Below, in pieces: positions 19,505 through 28,568 of a DNA stretch of 64,000 bases. The notes beneath the pieces are model-generated. The model saw only the letters and a list, made by a program, of their open reading frames with translations. It was not told the DNA's origin and searched no databases. The DNA is from Streptomyces apocyni (lineage in GTDB: Bacteria; Actinomycetota; Actinomycetes; Streptomycetales; Streptomycetaceae). The stretch lies in the NCBI RefSeq assembly GCF_009739465.1, contig NZ_WHOM01000055.1:62001-126000 (forward strand), read 5' to 3'. The position numbers and the translations under genes are program-made. The number at the start of each line of letters is the position of its first letter. Position 1 is the stretch's first letter.

Positions 19505-20411
19505 AGGCGGCACGGGACGGCCTCCGGTCGAGGCCGTGAACTTCCCTATCTGGCAGCCGTGCAACATGCGGTGCGGATTCTGCTTCGCCCGGTTCAAGGA
19601 CGTACGGGAGGAGGTCCTGCCCGCGGGCCACCTGACCGCGAGCGAAGCGCTGCGGGTCGTCGGCCTGCTGGCCGACGCGGGATTCCGGAAGATCACCTTC
19701 GCCGGAGGCGAGCCCTTCCTCTGCCCTTGGCTGGGCGACCTCCTGCGAGCGGCGCACCACGCGGGGATGACCACGGCGGTGGTCACCAACGGGTCGCTGG
19801 TGCGGGTCACCGACACACTCGCGGCCGTACTGGACTGGCTGGTGGTGAGTATCGACAGTCTCTCTCCGCAGGTGCTGACCGCACTCGGGAGGACCACGGC
19901 GGGCCGCCCGCTGTCCGAGGACACCTACCGCTCCCTGTGCGAAGACGTCCACCGGGCGGGTATCCGCCTGAAGATAAACACCGTCGTCACCAGGGCCAAT
20001 CGGCACGAGGACCTGGCCGCGTTCGTCGTCGCGACGGAGCCCCGCCGCTGGAAGATACTCCAGATGCTGCCCATCGCCGGTCAGAACGGCGGACCGGGCA
20101 ACGCCCTGTCCGTGACGGACGACGAGTTCCGGCAGTTCGTACGGCGCCACTCCTGGGTCGCCCGGTACGGCATCGACGTCGTACCGGAGAACAACGACGC
20201 CATGACCGGAAGCTACGCGATGCTCGACCCCGCGGGGCGGTTCTTCGACAACGTGCGCGGCTCGTACACGTACAGCGCCTCCATACTGAGGTGCGGTGTC
20301 CCCGCGGCGCTCCGGCAGATCACGCTCGACCGCTCCAAGTACCTCGCACGCGGCGGCCAGTACGACTGGAGTGCCCCCCTCCCGGTGCTCGCGCGCGGCG
20401 CCACGGACTGA
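19497..20411 (+). CDS. Viperin-like radical SAM enzyme (prokaryotic viperin, antiviral)
   Basis: A 304-residue radical SAM enzyme. The cluster motif CNMRCGFCFA has Cys22, Cys26 and Cys29, and the SAM motif is FAGGEPFL at 69-75. Further stretches align with viperin by eye: NGSLV near 99, LKINTVV near 158, RWKILQM, VPENNDAMTGSY, and the C-terminal LARGGQYDWS. Viperins convert a nucleoside triphosphate to its 3'-deoxy-3',4'-didehydro form, which terminates viral RNA synthesis; prokaryotic ones defend against phages. The nucleotide used here cannot be told. ATG 19497 has only a modest ribosome site (AAGGTAGG) and overlaps the phosphatase-like fragment. It stands alone, with no evident kinase partner. 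Confidence 0.87.
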   Translation: MAEGGTGRPPVEAVNFPIWQPCNMRCGFCFARFKDVREEVLPAGHLTASEALRVVGLLADAGFRKITFAGGEPFLCPWLGDLLRAAHHAGMTTAVVTNGSLVRVTDTLAAVLDWLVVSIDSLSPQVLTALGRTTAGRPLSEDTYRSLCEDVHRAGIRLKINTVVTRANRHEDLAAFVVATEPRRWKILQMLPIAGQNGGPGNALSVTDDEFRQFVRRHSWVARYGIDVVPENNDAMTGSYAMLDPAGRFFDNVRGSYTYSASILRCGVPAALRQITLDRSKYLARGGQYDWSAPLPVLARGATD

Positions 20412-20490
20412 GCCCGGAGCCGCGCAGGACGGGGCACCTCGACACCCGGTACGGTCCCCAGGTCTGGCACACCCATTACATGCGGCATAA

Positions 20491-20507
20491 TTGCGAACTG
20501 TTTGCAA
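20491..20507. promoter_or_regulatory. Nur (nickel-responsive Fur-family) operator
   Basis: TTGCGAACTGTTTGCAA fits the streptomycete Nur box tTGCaa-N5-ttGCAA with one arm differing at one position. It sits in an unusually AT-rich stretch, 31 bases before the nickel-type transporter operon, so nickel-bound Nur would repress that operon. Confidence 0.82.
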
Positions 20508-20538
20508 TAACTGTTGATCTTTAGTAGGGGTGTGGCGT

Positions 20539-22137
20539 ATGAGGGCCCGATCGATACGGGGAACCGGCGCACTGGCGGCGGTCGCCGCTCTGGCGGTCGC
20601 CGCGTCGGCCTGCTCGGCGCCCGGTGAGAGCGGTGGCGGCTCCGGCGGGGCCAAGGACTCGGCCGTGGTCGGCATCGCGTACGAGCCGGAGAGCCTCAGC
20701 CCCCTGCTCGGGTACGGCAAGGACGGCAACTCCAAGATATTCGACGGTCTGCTCACCCACGACGCCGACATGTCGCTCCGGCCCGCCCTTGCCAAGGCGC
20801 TGCCCAAGGTGAGCGACGACGGGCTGACCTACACCTACCAGCTGCGCGAAGGCGTGAAGTTCAGCGACGGCAAGCCCTTCACCGCCCAGGACGTCGTCTT
20901 CACCTACGAGACCATCCTCGACAAGAAGACCAACAACGCCTCGAAGGGCGAACTGGACGCGCTGAAGGGCGTGGAGGCCAAGGGGGACGACACGGTCGTC
21001 TTCCATCTCACGTACCCCTACGCGCCGTTCGCCGAGCGCACCGTACTGCCCATCGCCCCCGAGCACATCGCGGGCAAGCAGGACGTCAACAGCGGCGCGT
21101 TCACCACCAAGCCGATCGGTACCGGACCGTACAAGCTGGTCAAGTGGTCCAAGGGCGAGAAGCTCACCTTCACCGCCAACCCCGACTACTGGGGCGGCGC
21201 GCCGAAGGTGAAGGACCTCACCATGGCGATCATCGAGGACGACGACATCCGGGCCACCCGGCTGCGCGCCGGGGACCTGGACGGCGCGATCCTGCCGCCC
21301 AACCTGGCGGGGACCTTCGCCGGGGACAAGGACCGCACGACCTACGCGGCCACCAGCTTCGACTACCGGGTGGTGACCCTGCCGACCCACAACAAGGTCG
21401 CGGGTGACACCGCCGTACGGCGCGCCCTGGACGTGGCCGTCGACCGCAAGGCGATGGTCGACTCCATCCTGGAGGGCGCGGGCAAGGAGGCCTACGGCCC
21501 GGTGCCCACCGACAGCGAGTGGTTCACCAAGGGCACCGAGCGCACCCACGACCTCGCCAAGGCCAAGAAGATCCTCGACGACGCGGGCTGGAAGCCGGGC
21601 GAGAACGGCGTCCGCGTCAAGGACGGCGTCAAGGCGAGCTTCCCGCTCTGGTACAAGTCCGGCGACAAGCTCCGCCAGGACCACGCCCTGGCCTACGCGT
21701 CGGACGCCAAGAAGGCCGGAATCGAGATCAAGGTCCAGGCCGGCACCTGGGAGGTCATCGAGCCCCGGATGAAGACCGATGCCGTACTCGCCGGTGGCGG
21801 CGCGCCGGCCGACCCCGACTTCGACCAGTACACCCTGCTCACGTCGGAGCTCGCGGGCGACGGCTTCAACAACATGGCCTGGTACGACAACCCCGCCGTG
21901 GACAAGGCCATCGAGGCGGGACGCAAGACCAACGACCCGGCCAAGCGTAAGGCCGCCTACGACACCGTCCAGCGCGAGCTGGTGAAGGACCCGGGGTACA
22001 CGTTCCTCACCCACATCGACCACCTGTACGTGGTCGACACCACGTTCGGTGACCTCACCACGCAGGTCGAGCCACACGACCACGGGCTCGCCGCCGGACC
22101 CTGGTGGAACATCGAGGACTGGCAGCCGAAGAAGTGA
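20539..22137 (+). CDS. nikA: Nickel/peptide ABC transporter substrate-binding lipoprotein (NikA-like)
   Basis: A 532-residue binding protein of the SBP_bac_5 family. The signal peptide ends in a lipobox, AASAC, and the mature domain contains SLSPLLGYGKDGNS and PIGTGPYKLVKW. ATG 20539 is preferred, with AGTAGGGG eight bases upstream; GTG 20530 is an alternative. The family also carries peptides, so nickel is inferred from the Nur box and the five-gene order, which parallels the Nur-regulated nikABCDE of S. coelicolor. It begins an operon whose genes overlap to 25716. Confidence 0.85.
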   Translation: MRARSIRGTGALAAVAALAVAASACSAPGESGGGSGGAKDSAVVGIAYEPESLSPLLGYGKDGNSKIFDGLLTHDADMSLRPALAKALPKVSDDGLTYTYQLREGVKFSDGKPFTAQDVVFTYETILDKKTNNASKGELDALKGVEAKGDDTVVFHLTYPYAPFAERTVLPIAPEHIAGKQDVNSGAFTTKPIGTGPYKLVKWSKGEKLTFTANPDYWGGAPKVKDLTMAIIEDDDIRATRLRAGDLDGAILPPNLAGTFAGDKDRTTYAATSFDYRVVTLPTHNKVAGDTAVRRALDVAVDRKAMVDSILEGAGKEAYGPVPTDSEWFTKGTERTHDLAKAKKILDDAGWKPGENGVRVKDGVKASFPLWYKSGDKLRQDHALAYASDAKKAGIEIKVQAGTWEVIEPRMKTDAVLAGGGAPADPDFDQYTLLTSELAGDGFNNMAWYDNPAVDKAIEAGRKTNDPAKRKAAYDTVQRELVKDPGYTFLTHIDHLYVVDTTFGDLTTQVEPHDHGLAAGPWWNIEDWQPKK

Positions 22138-23150
22138 CGTTCGGCAAGACCGCCCCGGCCCCCGGGCGCATCCCCTGGGGGCCGATGGCACGCATGACGG
22201 GACGGCGGGCGCTGTTCGCCGTCCCGGTGCTGCTCGTGGTGACCTTCGGGGCCTTCGCGATCGCCGCCGCCTCGCCCTTCGACCCCGTCAAGGCGTACGC
22301 GGGCACGGCGGGCCTCACCGCCTCGCAGGAGAACCTCGACCAGCTGCGCGCCAACCTCGGCGTCGACCAGCCGCTGGTCAGCCGATGGTGGCAGTGGCTG
22401 ACCCACGCGCTGAGCGGCGACCTCGGTGACTCCAGCGTGATGCGGCAACCCGTCACCCAGGTCATCGGGGAGCGGCTCGGCTGGTCGGTGCTGCTCGCCG
22501 CGGTCGCGTTCGTGGTGGCCGTGCTGCTCGGCACGGCGCTCGGCGTGCTGGCCGGGCGCCGCACCGGTGGCTGGTGCGACCGAGCCATCAGCTCGCTCGC
22601 GTACACCCTGCAGGCCGCGCCGCCGTTCTGGCTGGGGCTGCTCGCCGTGTGGCTCTTCGCGCTGAAGCTGGGCGTACTGCCCGCGGGCGGGCTCACCGAC
22701 ACCGGGAGCACCGAGGTGACCGCGGGCCAGGTCCTCAGCCATCTGGCGTTGCCCGCCGCCGTGCTGGCCGCCTCCCAGCTGCCGTGGTTCGTGCTGTACG
22801 TACGCCAAGGGGTGGCCGACGCGCTCGATGAGGACCCCGTACGCGGGGCACGCGCGCGTGGCCTCGCGCCGCGCACCGTACTGCTGGGACACGCGCTGCG
22901 GTCAGGGATGCTGCCCGTGCTGACCCTGATCGGCTCCCGGGTACCCGAACTGATCACCGGGGCGCTGCTGGTGGAGACCGTCTTCAGCTGGCCCGGTATC
23001 GCGGCCGCGACCGTCGAGGCCGCCACCGCCGTGGACTTCCCGCTGCTGGCCGCACTCACCGCGCTCGCCACGGTCGCCGTGCTGCTCGGCAACCTCATCG
23101 CCGACCTGCTGTACGGGCTGGCCGATCCGAGAGTGGGCTTCGATGGCTGA
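22134..23150 (+). CDS. nikB: Nickel-type ABC transporter permease (NikB-like)
   Basis: A 338-residue permease of the DppB/NikB type. Hydrophobic helices are evident, and VRGARARGLAPRTVLLGHAL is the ATPase-contact loop. GTG 22134 overlaps the nikA stop as GTGA; ATG 22185, with GGGGGCC upstream, is a shorter alternative. It belongs to the transporter operon behind the Nur box. Confidence 0.88.
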   Translation: MTFGKTAPAPGRIPWGPMARMTGRRALFAVPVLLVVTFGAFAIAAASPFDPVKAYAGTAGLTASQENLDQLRANLGVDQPLVSRWWQWLTHALSGDLGDSSVMRQPVTQVIGERLGWSVLLAAVAFVVAVLLGTALGVLAGRRTGGWCDRAISSLAYTLQAAPPFWLGLLAVWLFALKLGVLPAGGLTDTGSTEVTAGQVLSHLALPAAVLAASQLPWFVLYVRQGVADALDEDPVRGARARGLAPRTVLLGHALRSGMLPVLTLIGSRVPELITGALLVETVFSWPGIAAATVEAATAVDFPLLAALTALATVAVLLGNLIADLLYGLADPRVGFDG

Positions 23151-24012
23151 CCTCTGGCGGCGCGGCGGTGCCGGTGCCGTACGCCGCTCCACGCGCGCGT
23201 GGCGGGTACGGACTTCCGCGGTGATCATGGCGGCCGTGGTGCTCGCCGTGCTCCTCGTGCCGCCGCTGGCGCAACTCGACGAGCAGGCGGTCGACCTGTC
23301 CGCGAAGCTGCTGCCGCCGTCGCTCGCGCACCCCTTCGGGACGGACGACGTCGGCCGCGATCTGCTGCTGCGCTGTGTGTACGGTCTGCGGGTCTCGCTG
23401 CTGGTCGGCCTGGTGGCCGCACTGGTCGCGACCGTCATCGGCACCGCCGTCGGGGCGTGCGCGGCGGCGTCCGGCGGCTGGGTCGACCGTGTCGTGATGC
23501 GGCTCGTGGACATCTTCGCGTCCGTGCCGCACCTGCTGCTCGGCATCTTCATCGTGGCCATGTTCCAGCCGGGCGTCTGGCCCGTGGTGATCTCCGTCGC
23601 GCTCACCCACTGGCTGTCCACGGCCCGGATCGTGCGCGCCGAAGTACTCTCGCTGCGCTCCAGGCCGTACGTCGACGCGGCGGTCTCCGGGGGCGCGTCG
23701 CGGTGGCGGGTCACCGTACGGCATCTGGTCCCGGGGGTGCTGCCGCAGGCCGGGCTGGCCGCGGTGCTCATGGTGCCGCACGCCATCTGGCACGAGTCGG
23801 CGCTGTCCTTCCTCGGCCTGGGCCTGCCCACCCACCAGGCCAGCCTCGGCACCCTGGTGCAGAGCGCCCGTGGCTCGCTGCTCGCGGGCGACTGGTGGCC
23901 GACGCTGTTCCCCGGCCTGTTCATCATCGTCCCGACGCTGGCGATCGCGGGCCTCGCGGGTGCCTGGCGGGAACGGCTCAACCCGCGCCGCCGATCGGAG
24001 CTGACGCTGTGA
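23143..24012 (+). CDS. nikC: Nickel-type ABC transporter permease (NikC-like)
   Basis: A 289-residue permease of the DppC/NikC type. The segment GTDDVGRDLLLRCVYGLRVSL is the usual N-terminal signature of this subunit, split here by its length, and PYVDAAVSGGASRWRVTVRH is the ATPase-contact loop. It starts at ATG 23143 inside the end of nikB and pairs with NikB to form the membrane channel. Confidence 0.9.
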   Translation: MADLWRRGGAGAVRRSTRAWRVRTSAVIMAAVVLAVLLVPPLAQLDEQAVDLSAKLLPPSLAHPFGTDDVGRDLLLRCVYGLRVSLLVGLVAALVATVIGTAVGACAAASGGWVDRVVMRLVDIFASVPHLLLGIFIVAMFQPGVWPVVISVALTHWLSTARIVRAEVLSLRSRPYVDAAVSGGASRWRVTVRHLVPGVLPQAGLAAVLMVPHAIWHESALSFLGLGLPTHQASLGTLVQSARGSLLAGDWWPTLFPGLFIIVPTLAIAGLAGAWRERLNPRRRSELTL

Positions 24013-25067
24013 CCCCGCCCAAACACCTGACCAGCGAATCCGTGTCCGGCGCGCCCGTGCCTGACGAGCCCGTGTCCGGCGCGCCCGTGCCTGACGAGCC
24101 CGTGCTGTCCGTACGCGACCTGTCCGTCCGCTTCCGGATGCGCGGCCAGCGGTACATCGCGGCCGTCACCGGCGCCCACTTCGACCTCGCCGTGGGCCAG
24201 TGCCTCGCCCTGGTCGGCGAGAGCGGCTGCGGCAAGTCGGTGCTGGCCTCCGCGCTGCTGGGGCTGCTGCCCGGCAACGCCGAGACGGCGGGGTCCGCGC
24301 TCCTGGACGGCCTGGACCTGCTCACCGCCGACGAGGCGACGCTGGCCCGCACCGTGCGTGGGCGGCGCGTCGGCCTCGTACCGCAGAGTCCGGCCGCGCA
24401 TCTCACCCCGGTACGCACCGTCCGCTCCCAACTGGAGGAGACCGTCAGGGAGCTGACGGGCACCCGTAAGCCAGCGGTACGCCAGGCGGCCGAGGCCGCC
24501 GCCGAGCGGGCCGCGTTCCCCGCCGACCACCTCGACCGGTATCCGCACGAACTGTCCGGCGGGCTCGCCCAGCGCGCGGCCACCGCGCTCGCGCTGATCG
24601 GCGACGCCCCGCTGCTGCTCGCCGACGAGCCCACCACCGGGCTTGACCGCGACCTCGTCGAGCGCACCGTGGACGAGCTCAAGCGGCACACCGGGGACCA
24701 CCGTGCCCTCCTGATGATCACCCACGACCTGGCGGCCGCCGAGCGCATCGCCGACCAGGTGGCGGTGATGTACGCGGGCCGTATCGTCGAACTCTCCTCA
24801 GCTGAGGCCTTCTTCGGTGAACCCGGCCCCCGGCACCCGTACGCCCGTGGCCTGCTGAACGCCCTCCCCGAGCGGGAGTTCACTCCCATCCCGGGCATGC
24901 CGCCCGAACTCGGCGCACTTCCCGAGGGCTGCGCCTTCGCCCCGCGCTGCGCGTATACGACATCGGCCTGCGCCCACATTCCCCCGCTGAACGCCTCCGT
25001 GGCCTGCCACCACCCGGTGCTGGACGCCGCCCCGGCAGCCGCCGCCCAGGAGGCCACCCGTGCTTGA
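24009..25067 (+). CDS. nikD: Nickel-type ABC transporter ATP-binding protein (NikD-like)
   Basis: A 352-residue ATPase. Walker A is GESGCGKSVLA, the signature is ELSGGLAQRAA and Walker B is LLLADEPTTGLD. The C-terminal region with CAFAPRCAYTTSAC is the cysteine-rich oligopeptide/nickel extension. GTG 24009 overlaps the nikC stop. The first 30 residues are a linker built from two copies of SGAPVPDEPV, coded by a perfect 30-base tandem repeat, before the ATPase domain begins. Confidence 0.9.
   Translation: MTPPKHLTSESVSGAPVPDEPVSGAPVPDEPVLSVRDLSVRFRMRGQRYIAAVTGAHFDLAVGQCLALVGESGCGKSVLASALLGLLPGNAETAGSALLDGLDLLTADEATLARTVRGRRVGLVPQSPAAHLTPVRTVRSQLEETVRELTGTRKPAVRQAAEAAAERAAFPADHLDRYPHELSGGLAQRAATALALIGDAPLLLADEPTTGLDRDLVERTVDELKRHTGDHRALLMITHDLAAAERIADQVAVMYAGRIVELSSAEAFFGEPGPRHPYARGLLNALPEREFTPIPGMPPELGALPEGCAFAPRCAYTTSACAHIPPLNASVACHHPVLDAAPAAAAQEATRA
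24041..24100 (+). repeat. Perfect 30-base tandem repeat (two copies) inside nikD
   Basis: The unit at 24041-24070 is repeated exactly at 24071-24100. It codes for a Pro-rich, acidic decapeptide in the N-terminal linker. Exact copies at the DNA level point to a recent duplication and a length that can vary without breaking the frame. Confidence 0.95.
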
Positions 25068-25716
25068 GCTCGACGCGATCACCGCCGGATACGACCGCCG
25101 GGCCCCCGTCCTGCGCGGCGCCAGCCTCACCATCGCCCCCGGCGAGTCCGTCGGGCTGCTCGGCCCCAGCGGCTGCGGCAAGTCGACCCTCGCGCGCGTC
25201 GCCGCGCTGCTGCACCGGCCGGACACCGGACGCGTCATCATCGACGGCGAGCCCGCGCGCGGCTGGCGGCACCGGGCACCCCGGGCGCAACGCACCGCCT
25301 TCGGCGTGGTGTTCCAGCAGCCGAGGCTCTCCGCCGACCCGCGCCTGAGGCTCCGCGACCTGATCGCCGAGCCGCTACGGGCGAACGGCCTGGCCGCCGA
25401 CGTCGCGCGGCGGGTACCGGAGTGGGCGGACACCGTCGGACTCGGCGACGAACTCCTCGGCCGCCGCCCGCACGAGGTCAGCGACGGGCAACTGCAACGG
25501 GCCTGCCTGGCCCGCGCCTTGGTGCTGCGCCCGCGCTGGCTGGTCTGCGACGAGATGACGGCGATGCTGGACGCCTCGACCACGGCGGCGCTGGTGCACG
25601 TCGTGGAGGACTACCGCCGAGACAGCGGCGCCGGACTGCTCGCGGTCGGCCACGACCGTCTCCTCATCGACCGCTGGTGCGACCGCACCGTCCACTTCGG
25701 TGACCTGAAAGCCTGA
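25060..25716 (+). CDS. nikE: Nickel-type ABC transporter ATP-binding protein (NikE-like)
   Basis: A 218-residue ATPase, short for the family because it lacks the C-terminal extension of NikD. Walker A is GPSGCGKSTLA. The signature region reads EVSDGQLQRACLARAL, with SDGQ instead of the more usual SGGQ. The Walker B position reads WLVCDEMTAMLD, where the usual glutamate-proline pair is EM. GTG 25060 lies within the end of nikD. It is the last gene of the Nur-controlled operon. Confidence 0.88.
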   Translation: MLELDAITAGYDRRAPVLRGASLTIAPGESVGLLGPSGCGKSTLARVAALLHRPDTGRVIIDGEPARGWRHRAPRAQRTAFGVVFQQPRLSADPRLRLRDLIAEPLRANGLAADVARRVPEWADTVGLGDELLGRRPHEVSDGQLQRACLARALVLRPRWLVCDEMTAMLDASTTAALVHVVEDYRRDSGAGLLAVGHDRLLIDRWCDRTVHFGDLKA

Positions 25717-25874
25717 CCTGACCTGACCGGTACCGGATGAATGTACAGCGTCAATAGCACCAACTCGGGGTAGAACACCGACGGTTGACAGGGGCGGGGC
25801 CGCATACTCACCAAGGCCCCGCCCTTCGTCGTATCCGCAGCCGACAGCCGAGTCCTTTCGGGAGGCACACCGTC

Positions 25875-26747
25875 ATGGCCCTCGTCACCCGCCGCAGAGC
25901 CGTCACCACGCTCGCCGCCGCCGTCACCGGCGCGGTCGCCGCACCCTCGTACGCCTTCGCCGGTGAACGCACCCCGCACCCCCACCCGCGCCCGCTCAGA
26001 CGCGCCCACGCGCACAACGACTATCTGCACCCCCGGCCCCTGCACGACGCGCTCGCCCACCGCTTCACCAGCGTCGAGGCGGACATCTTCCTGGTCGACG
26101 GCGAGCTGTTGGTCGCCCACGACCCGTGGGACCTGGACCCCGCCCGCACCCTCAAGTCCCTCTACCTCGACCCGCTCCTCGCCCGCGTCAAGGACCATCG
26201 CGGCTGCGTGTACCCCGGCTATCACAAGCCCGTACAGCTCCTCATCGACATTAAGGCGGACGGCGCGGCGGCCTACCTCGAACTCCACCGCCAACTGCGC
26301 CGCTACCGACGTCTGTTCACCACCTACACCTACGGCAAAGTGCGTCCAGCCGCCGTCACCGCGGTGATCTCCGGGGACCGCGCGGCCCGTGCCCCGATGG
26401 AGTCCCAACGGCTGCGCTACGCCTTCTACGACGGGCGGCTCGCCGACCTCGAATCCCCGGCACCCGCGCCCGCCTCATTGATCCCGCTGATCAGCGACAA
26501 CTGGTTCCAGCACTTCACCTGGCGAGGGTGGGGCCCGATGCCCGCCGCCGAACGCGAGAAGCTGCGTACGATCATGGCCACCGCGCACTCCCGTGGCCAG
26601 CGGGTCCGCTTCTGGGCGACGCCCGACCTGCCGGGCCAGGAGCGCGGCGCGGTGTGGAGCGAGCTCATCGACGCCAACGCCGACCACATCAACACCGATG
26701 ACCTGCGGGCACTCGAAGCGTTCCTCGACGCGTACGACCGGCCGTGA
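25875..26747 (+). CDS. Secreted PI-PLC/GDPD-like phosphodiesterase
   Basis: A 290-residue exported protein. The N-terminus TRRRAVTTLAAAVTGAVAAP is a signal peptide of twin-arginine character. The mature part has AHAHNDYLHPRPLHDALAH and the EADIFLVDGELLVAHD stretch, giving the His and acidic residues of the glycerophosphodiester phosphodiesterase/PI-PLC TIM-barrel, near the Aim6-like group. ATG 25875 has GGGAGG nine bases upstream. It stands alone. It probably hydrolyses a phosphodiester outside the membrane; the substrate is unknown. Confidence 0.85.
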   Translation: MALVTRRRAVTTLAAAVTGAVAAPSYAFAGERTPHPHPRPLRRAHAHNDYLHPRPLHDALAHRFTSVEADIFLVDGELLVAHDPWDLDPARTLKSLYLDPLLARVKDHRGCVYPGYHKPVQLLIDIKADGAAAYLELHRQLRRYRRLFTTYTYGKVRPAAVTAVISGDRAARAPMESQRLRYAFYDGRLADLESPAPAPASLIPLISDNWFQHFTWRGWGPMPAAEREKLRTIMATAHSRGQRVRFWATPDLPGQERGAVWSELIDANADHINTDDLRALEAFLDAYDRP

Positions 26748-26854
26748 AGCCGACAACACACGTTCGGAGTACATGCTGATCGCCTGATGGACCCCTCCGC
26801 TACGCCAGACTGGCGGCCGAAGCCACGGTGCGGATGTGGCGGAGGAGGGCGACG

Positions 26855-27049
26855 ATGGCCATTTCGATTTCTGTGGTGCTGCTGCTTCTGATTCTCGCCG
26901 TGGTCTTCCTGCGCAACGGCGCGCTCAAGATGTCGCACGCCGTGGTCTGTGTGCTGCTGGGCTTCTATCTGGCGAGCTCCCGCATGGCGCCGACCATCCA
27001 CGAGGGGCTGACGGCGACCGCGGACCTGGTGAGCAACCTGAACCCTTAG
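26855..27049 (+). CDS. Small membrane protein, unknown function
   Basis: A 64-residue protein with a strong N-terminal membrane helix (ISVVLLLLILAVVFL) and a second weaker one (VVCVLLGFYLASS). ATG 26855 follows GGAGGAGGGCG. The type is familiar as a short streptomycete membrane protein, but I cannot assign a role. It is convergent with ohrR and overlaps its 3' end by four bases. Confidence 0.75.
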   Translation: MAISISVVLLLLILAVVFLRNGALKMSHAVVCVLLGFYLASSRMAPTIHEGLTATADLVSNLNP

Positions 27050-27558
27050 GACTCGTCCGCGGCGTCCGCTGCGAGATCCGCCGCGTCCAACGCCTCCGCG
27101 AGGACGTTCAGCCGGGTCCGCAGCTCGCGGATCTCGTCCAGCGGCAGGCCGGTGGCGGTGGCGATGCGGCGCGGCACCGCGAGGGCGCGGGCGCGCAGGG
27201 CGATGCCGTTCTCGGTGGGCCGTACGGTGACCGAGCGCTCGTCGTCGCGACTGCGGCGGCGCTCGACCAGATCGGCCGACTCCAGCCGCTTCAGCAGTGG
27301 CGAGAGGGTGCCGGAGTCGAGGCGCAGATACGCGCCGATCTTCTTGACCGGCAGCTCGCCGTGCTCCCAGAGCACCAGCATCACCAGGTACTGGGGGTAG
27401 GTCAGCCCCAGCTCCTTCAGAGCGGTCCGGTAGGCGGCGTTGAAGGCGCGCGCCGCGGAGTGCAGCGAGAAGCAGACCTGCAGGTCGAGCCGGAGGAAGT
27501 CCTCGTCCGCGACGGAGCCGAAGGAACCGACGGAGTCGATCGAGTCCATGGAGTGCAT
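27046..27558 (-). CDS. ohrR: MarR-family organic-hydroperoxide sensor (OhrR)
   Basis: A 170-residue MarR-type repressor. The sensing cysteine is Cys29 in DLQVCFSLHSA, matching the LCFALY motif of OhrR. The winged-helix region contains LDSGTLSPLLKRLE and RSRDDERSVTV. Oxidation of the Cys by organic hydroperoxides releases the DNA. It diverges from ohr, with a perfect palindrome between them. ATG 27558 is the chosen start; ATG 27549 is an alternative. Confidence 0.95.
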   Translation of the reverse strand: MHSMDSIDSVGSFGSVADEDFLRLDLQVCFSLHSAARAFNAAYRTALKELGLTYPQYLVMLVLWEHGELPVKKIGAYLRLDSGTLSPLLKRLESADLVERRRSRDDERSVTVRPTENGIALRARALAVPRRIATATGLPLDEIRELRTRLNVLAEALDAADLAADAADES

Positions 27559-27583
27559 GGCTCAAGGGTAGCGCGTGCGCGAC

Positions 27584-27605
27584 ATTAAGTTGTGCACAAC
27601 TTAAT
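27584..27605. promoter_or_regulatory. OhrR operator palindrome
   Basis: ATTAAGTTGTG followed by CACAACTTAAT forms a perfect 22-base palindrome between ohrR and ohr. It lies in the divergent promoter, where one site could control both genes. Confidence 0.88.
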
Positions 27606-27659
27606 TGTGTGCTCTAGTTGTGGGTGTCAGGTTTCCCCGAGTCGCGAAGGATCCACCCC

Positions 27660-28073
<414 letters not shown>

Positions 28074-28097
28074 CCACGTACTAGTACGTGCGTGCCA

Positions 28098-28478
28098 CTA
28101 CGTACCCAGCACCCGGGAGCGGATCAGAAACCGCACGCCCTCCGGGGCCTCCAGCGAGAAGCCGCCACCGCGGCCCGCCACCACATCGACGATGAGCCGG
28201 GTGTGACTCCACAGCGCGTACTGGCTGCGGGACATCCAGAACCCGACCGGTTCCGCGACCCCGTCGACGGCCAGGGACGCGAGCAGCACATCGGAGTCAC
28301 CGGTGCGGAACTCGCCCTCCGGGTAGCACATCGGTGAGCTGCCGTCGCAGCAGCCGCCCGACTGGTGGAACATCAGCGGGCCATGGACCTCCCGCAGCCG
28401 CCGGATCAGACCGGCGGCTGCGGGAGTCAGCTCCACGCGCGGAGCGCTGTTACTGGTGCTGTCAGTGCTGTCGGCCAT
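28098..28478 (-). CDS. DUF779 family protein
   Basis: A 126-residue protein with the diagnostic GGCCDGSSPMC cysteine cluster and a YPEGEF stretch, as in DUF779 proteins often found beside acetaldehyde or aldehyde dehydrogenases. No such dehydrogenase is present nearby. ATG 28478 is chosen with GAAGGGCG upstream. The cysteines suggest metal or redox chemistry (inference). It converges on ohr. Confidence 0.9.
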   Translation of the reverse strand: MADSTDSTSNSAPRVELTPAAAGLIRRLREVHGPLMFHQSGGCCDGSSPMCYPEGEFRTGDSDVLLASLAVDGVAEPVGFWMSRSQYALWSHTRLIVDVVAGRGGGFSLEAPEGVRFLIRSRVLGT

Positions 28479-28568
28479 GGGCTTCGCCCTTCGGTTTTCG
28501 GGGACGTGCGCCACTCTGCCCCGTACGAGGTTGCGGCAAGGTTGCACGCGACGCCGAGTTCCGCCCGA

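Noticed and set aside
20521-22191. Long minus-strand open frame over nikA
   Set aside because: Val/Gly-rich shadow of nikA with no family features and no plausible ribosome site.
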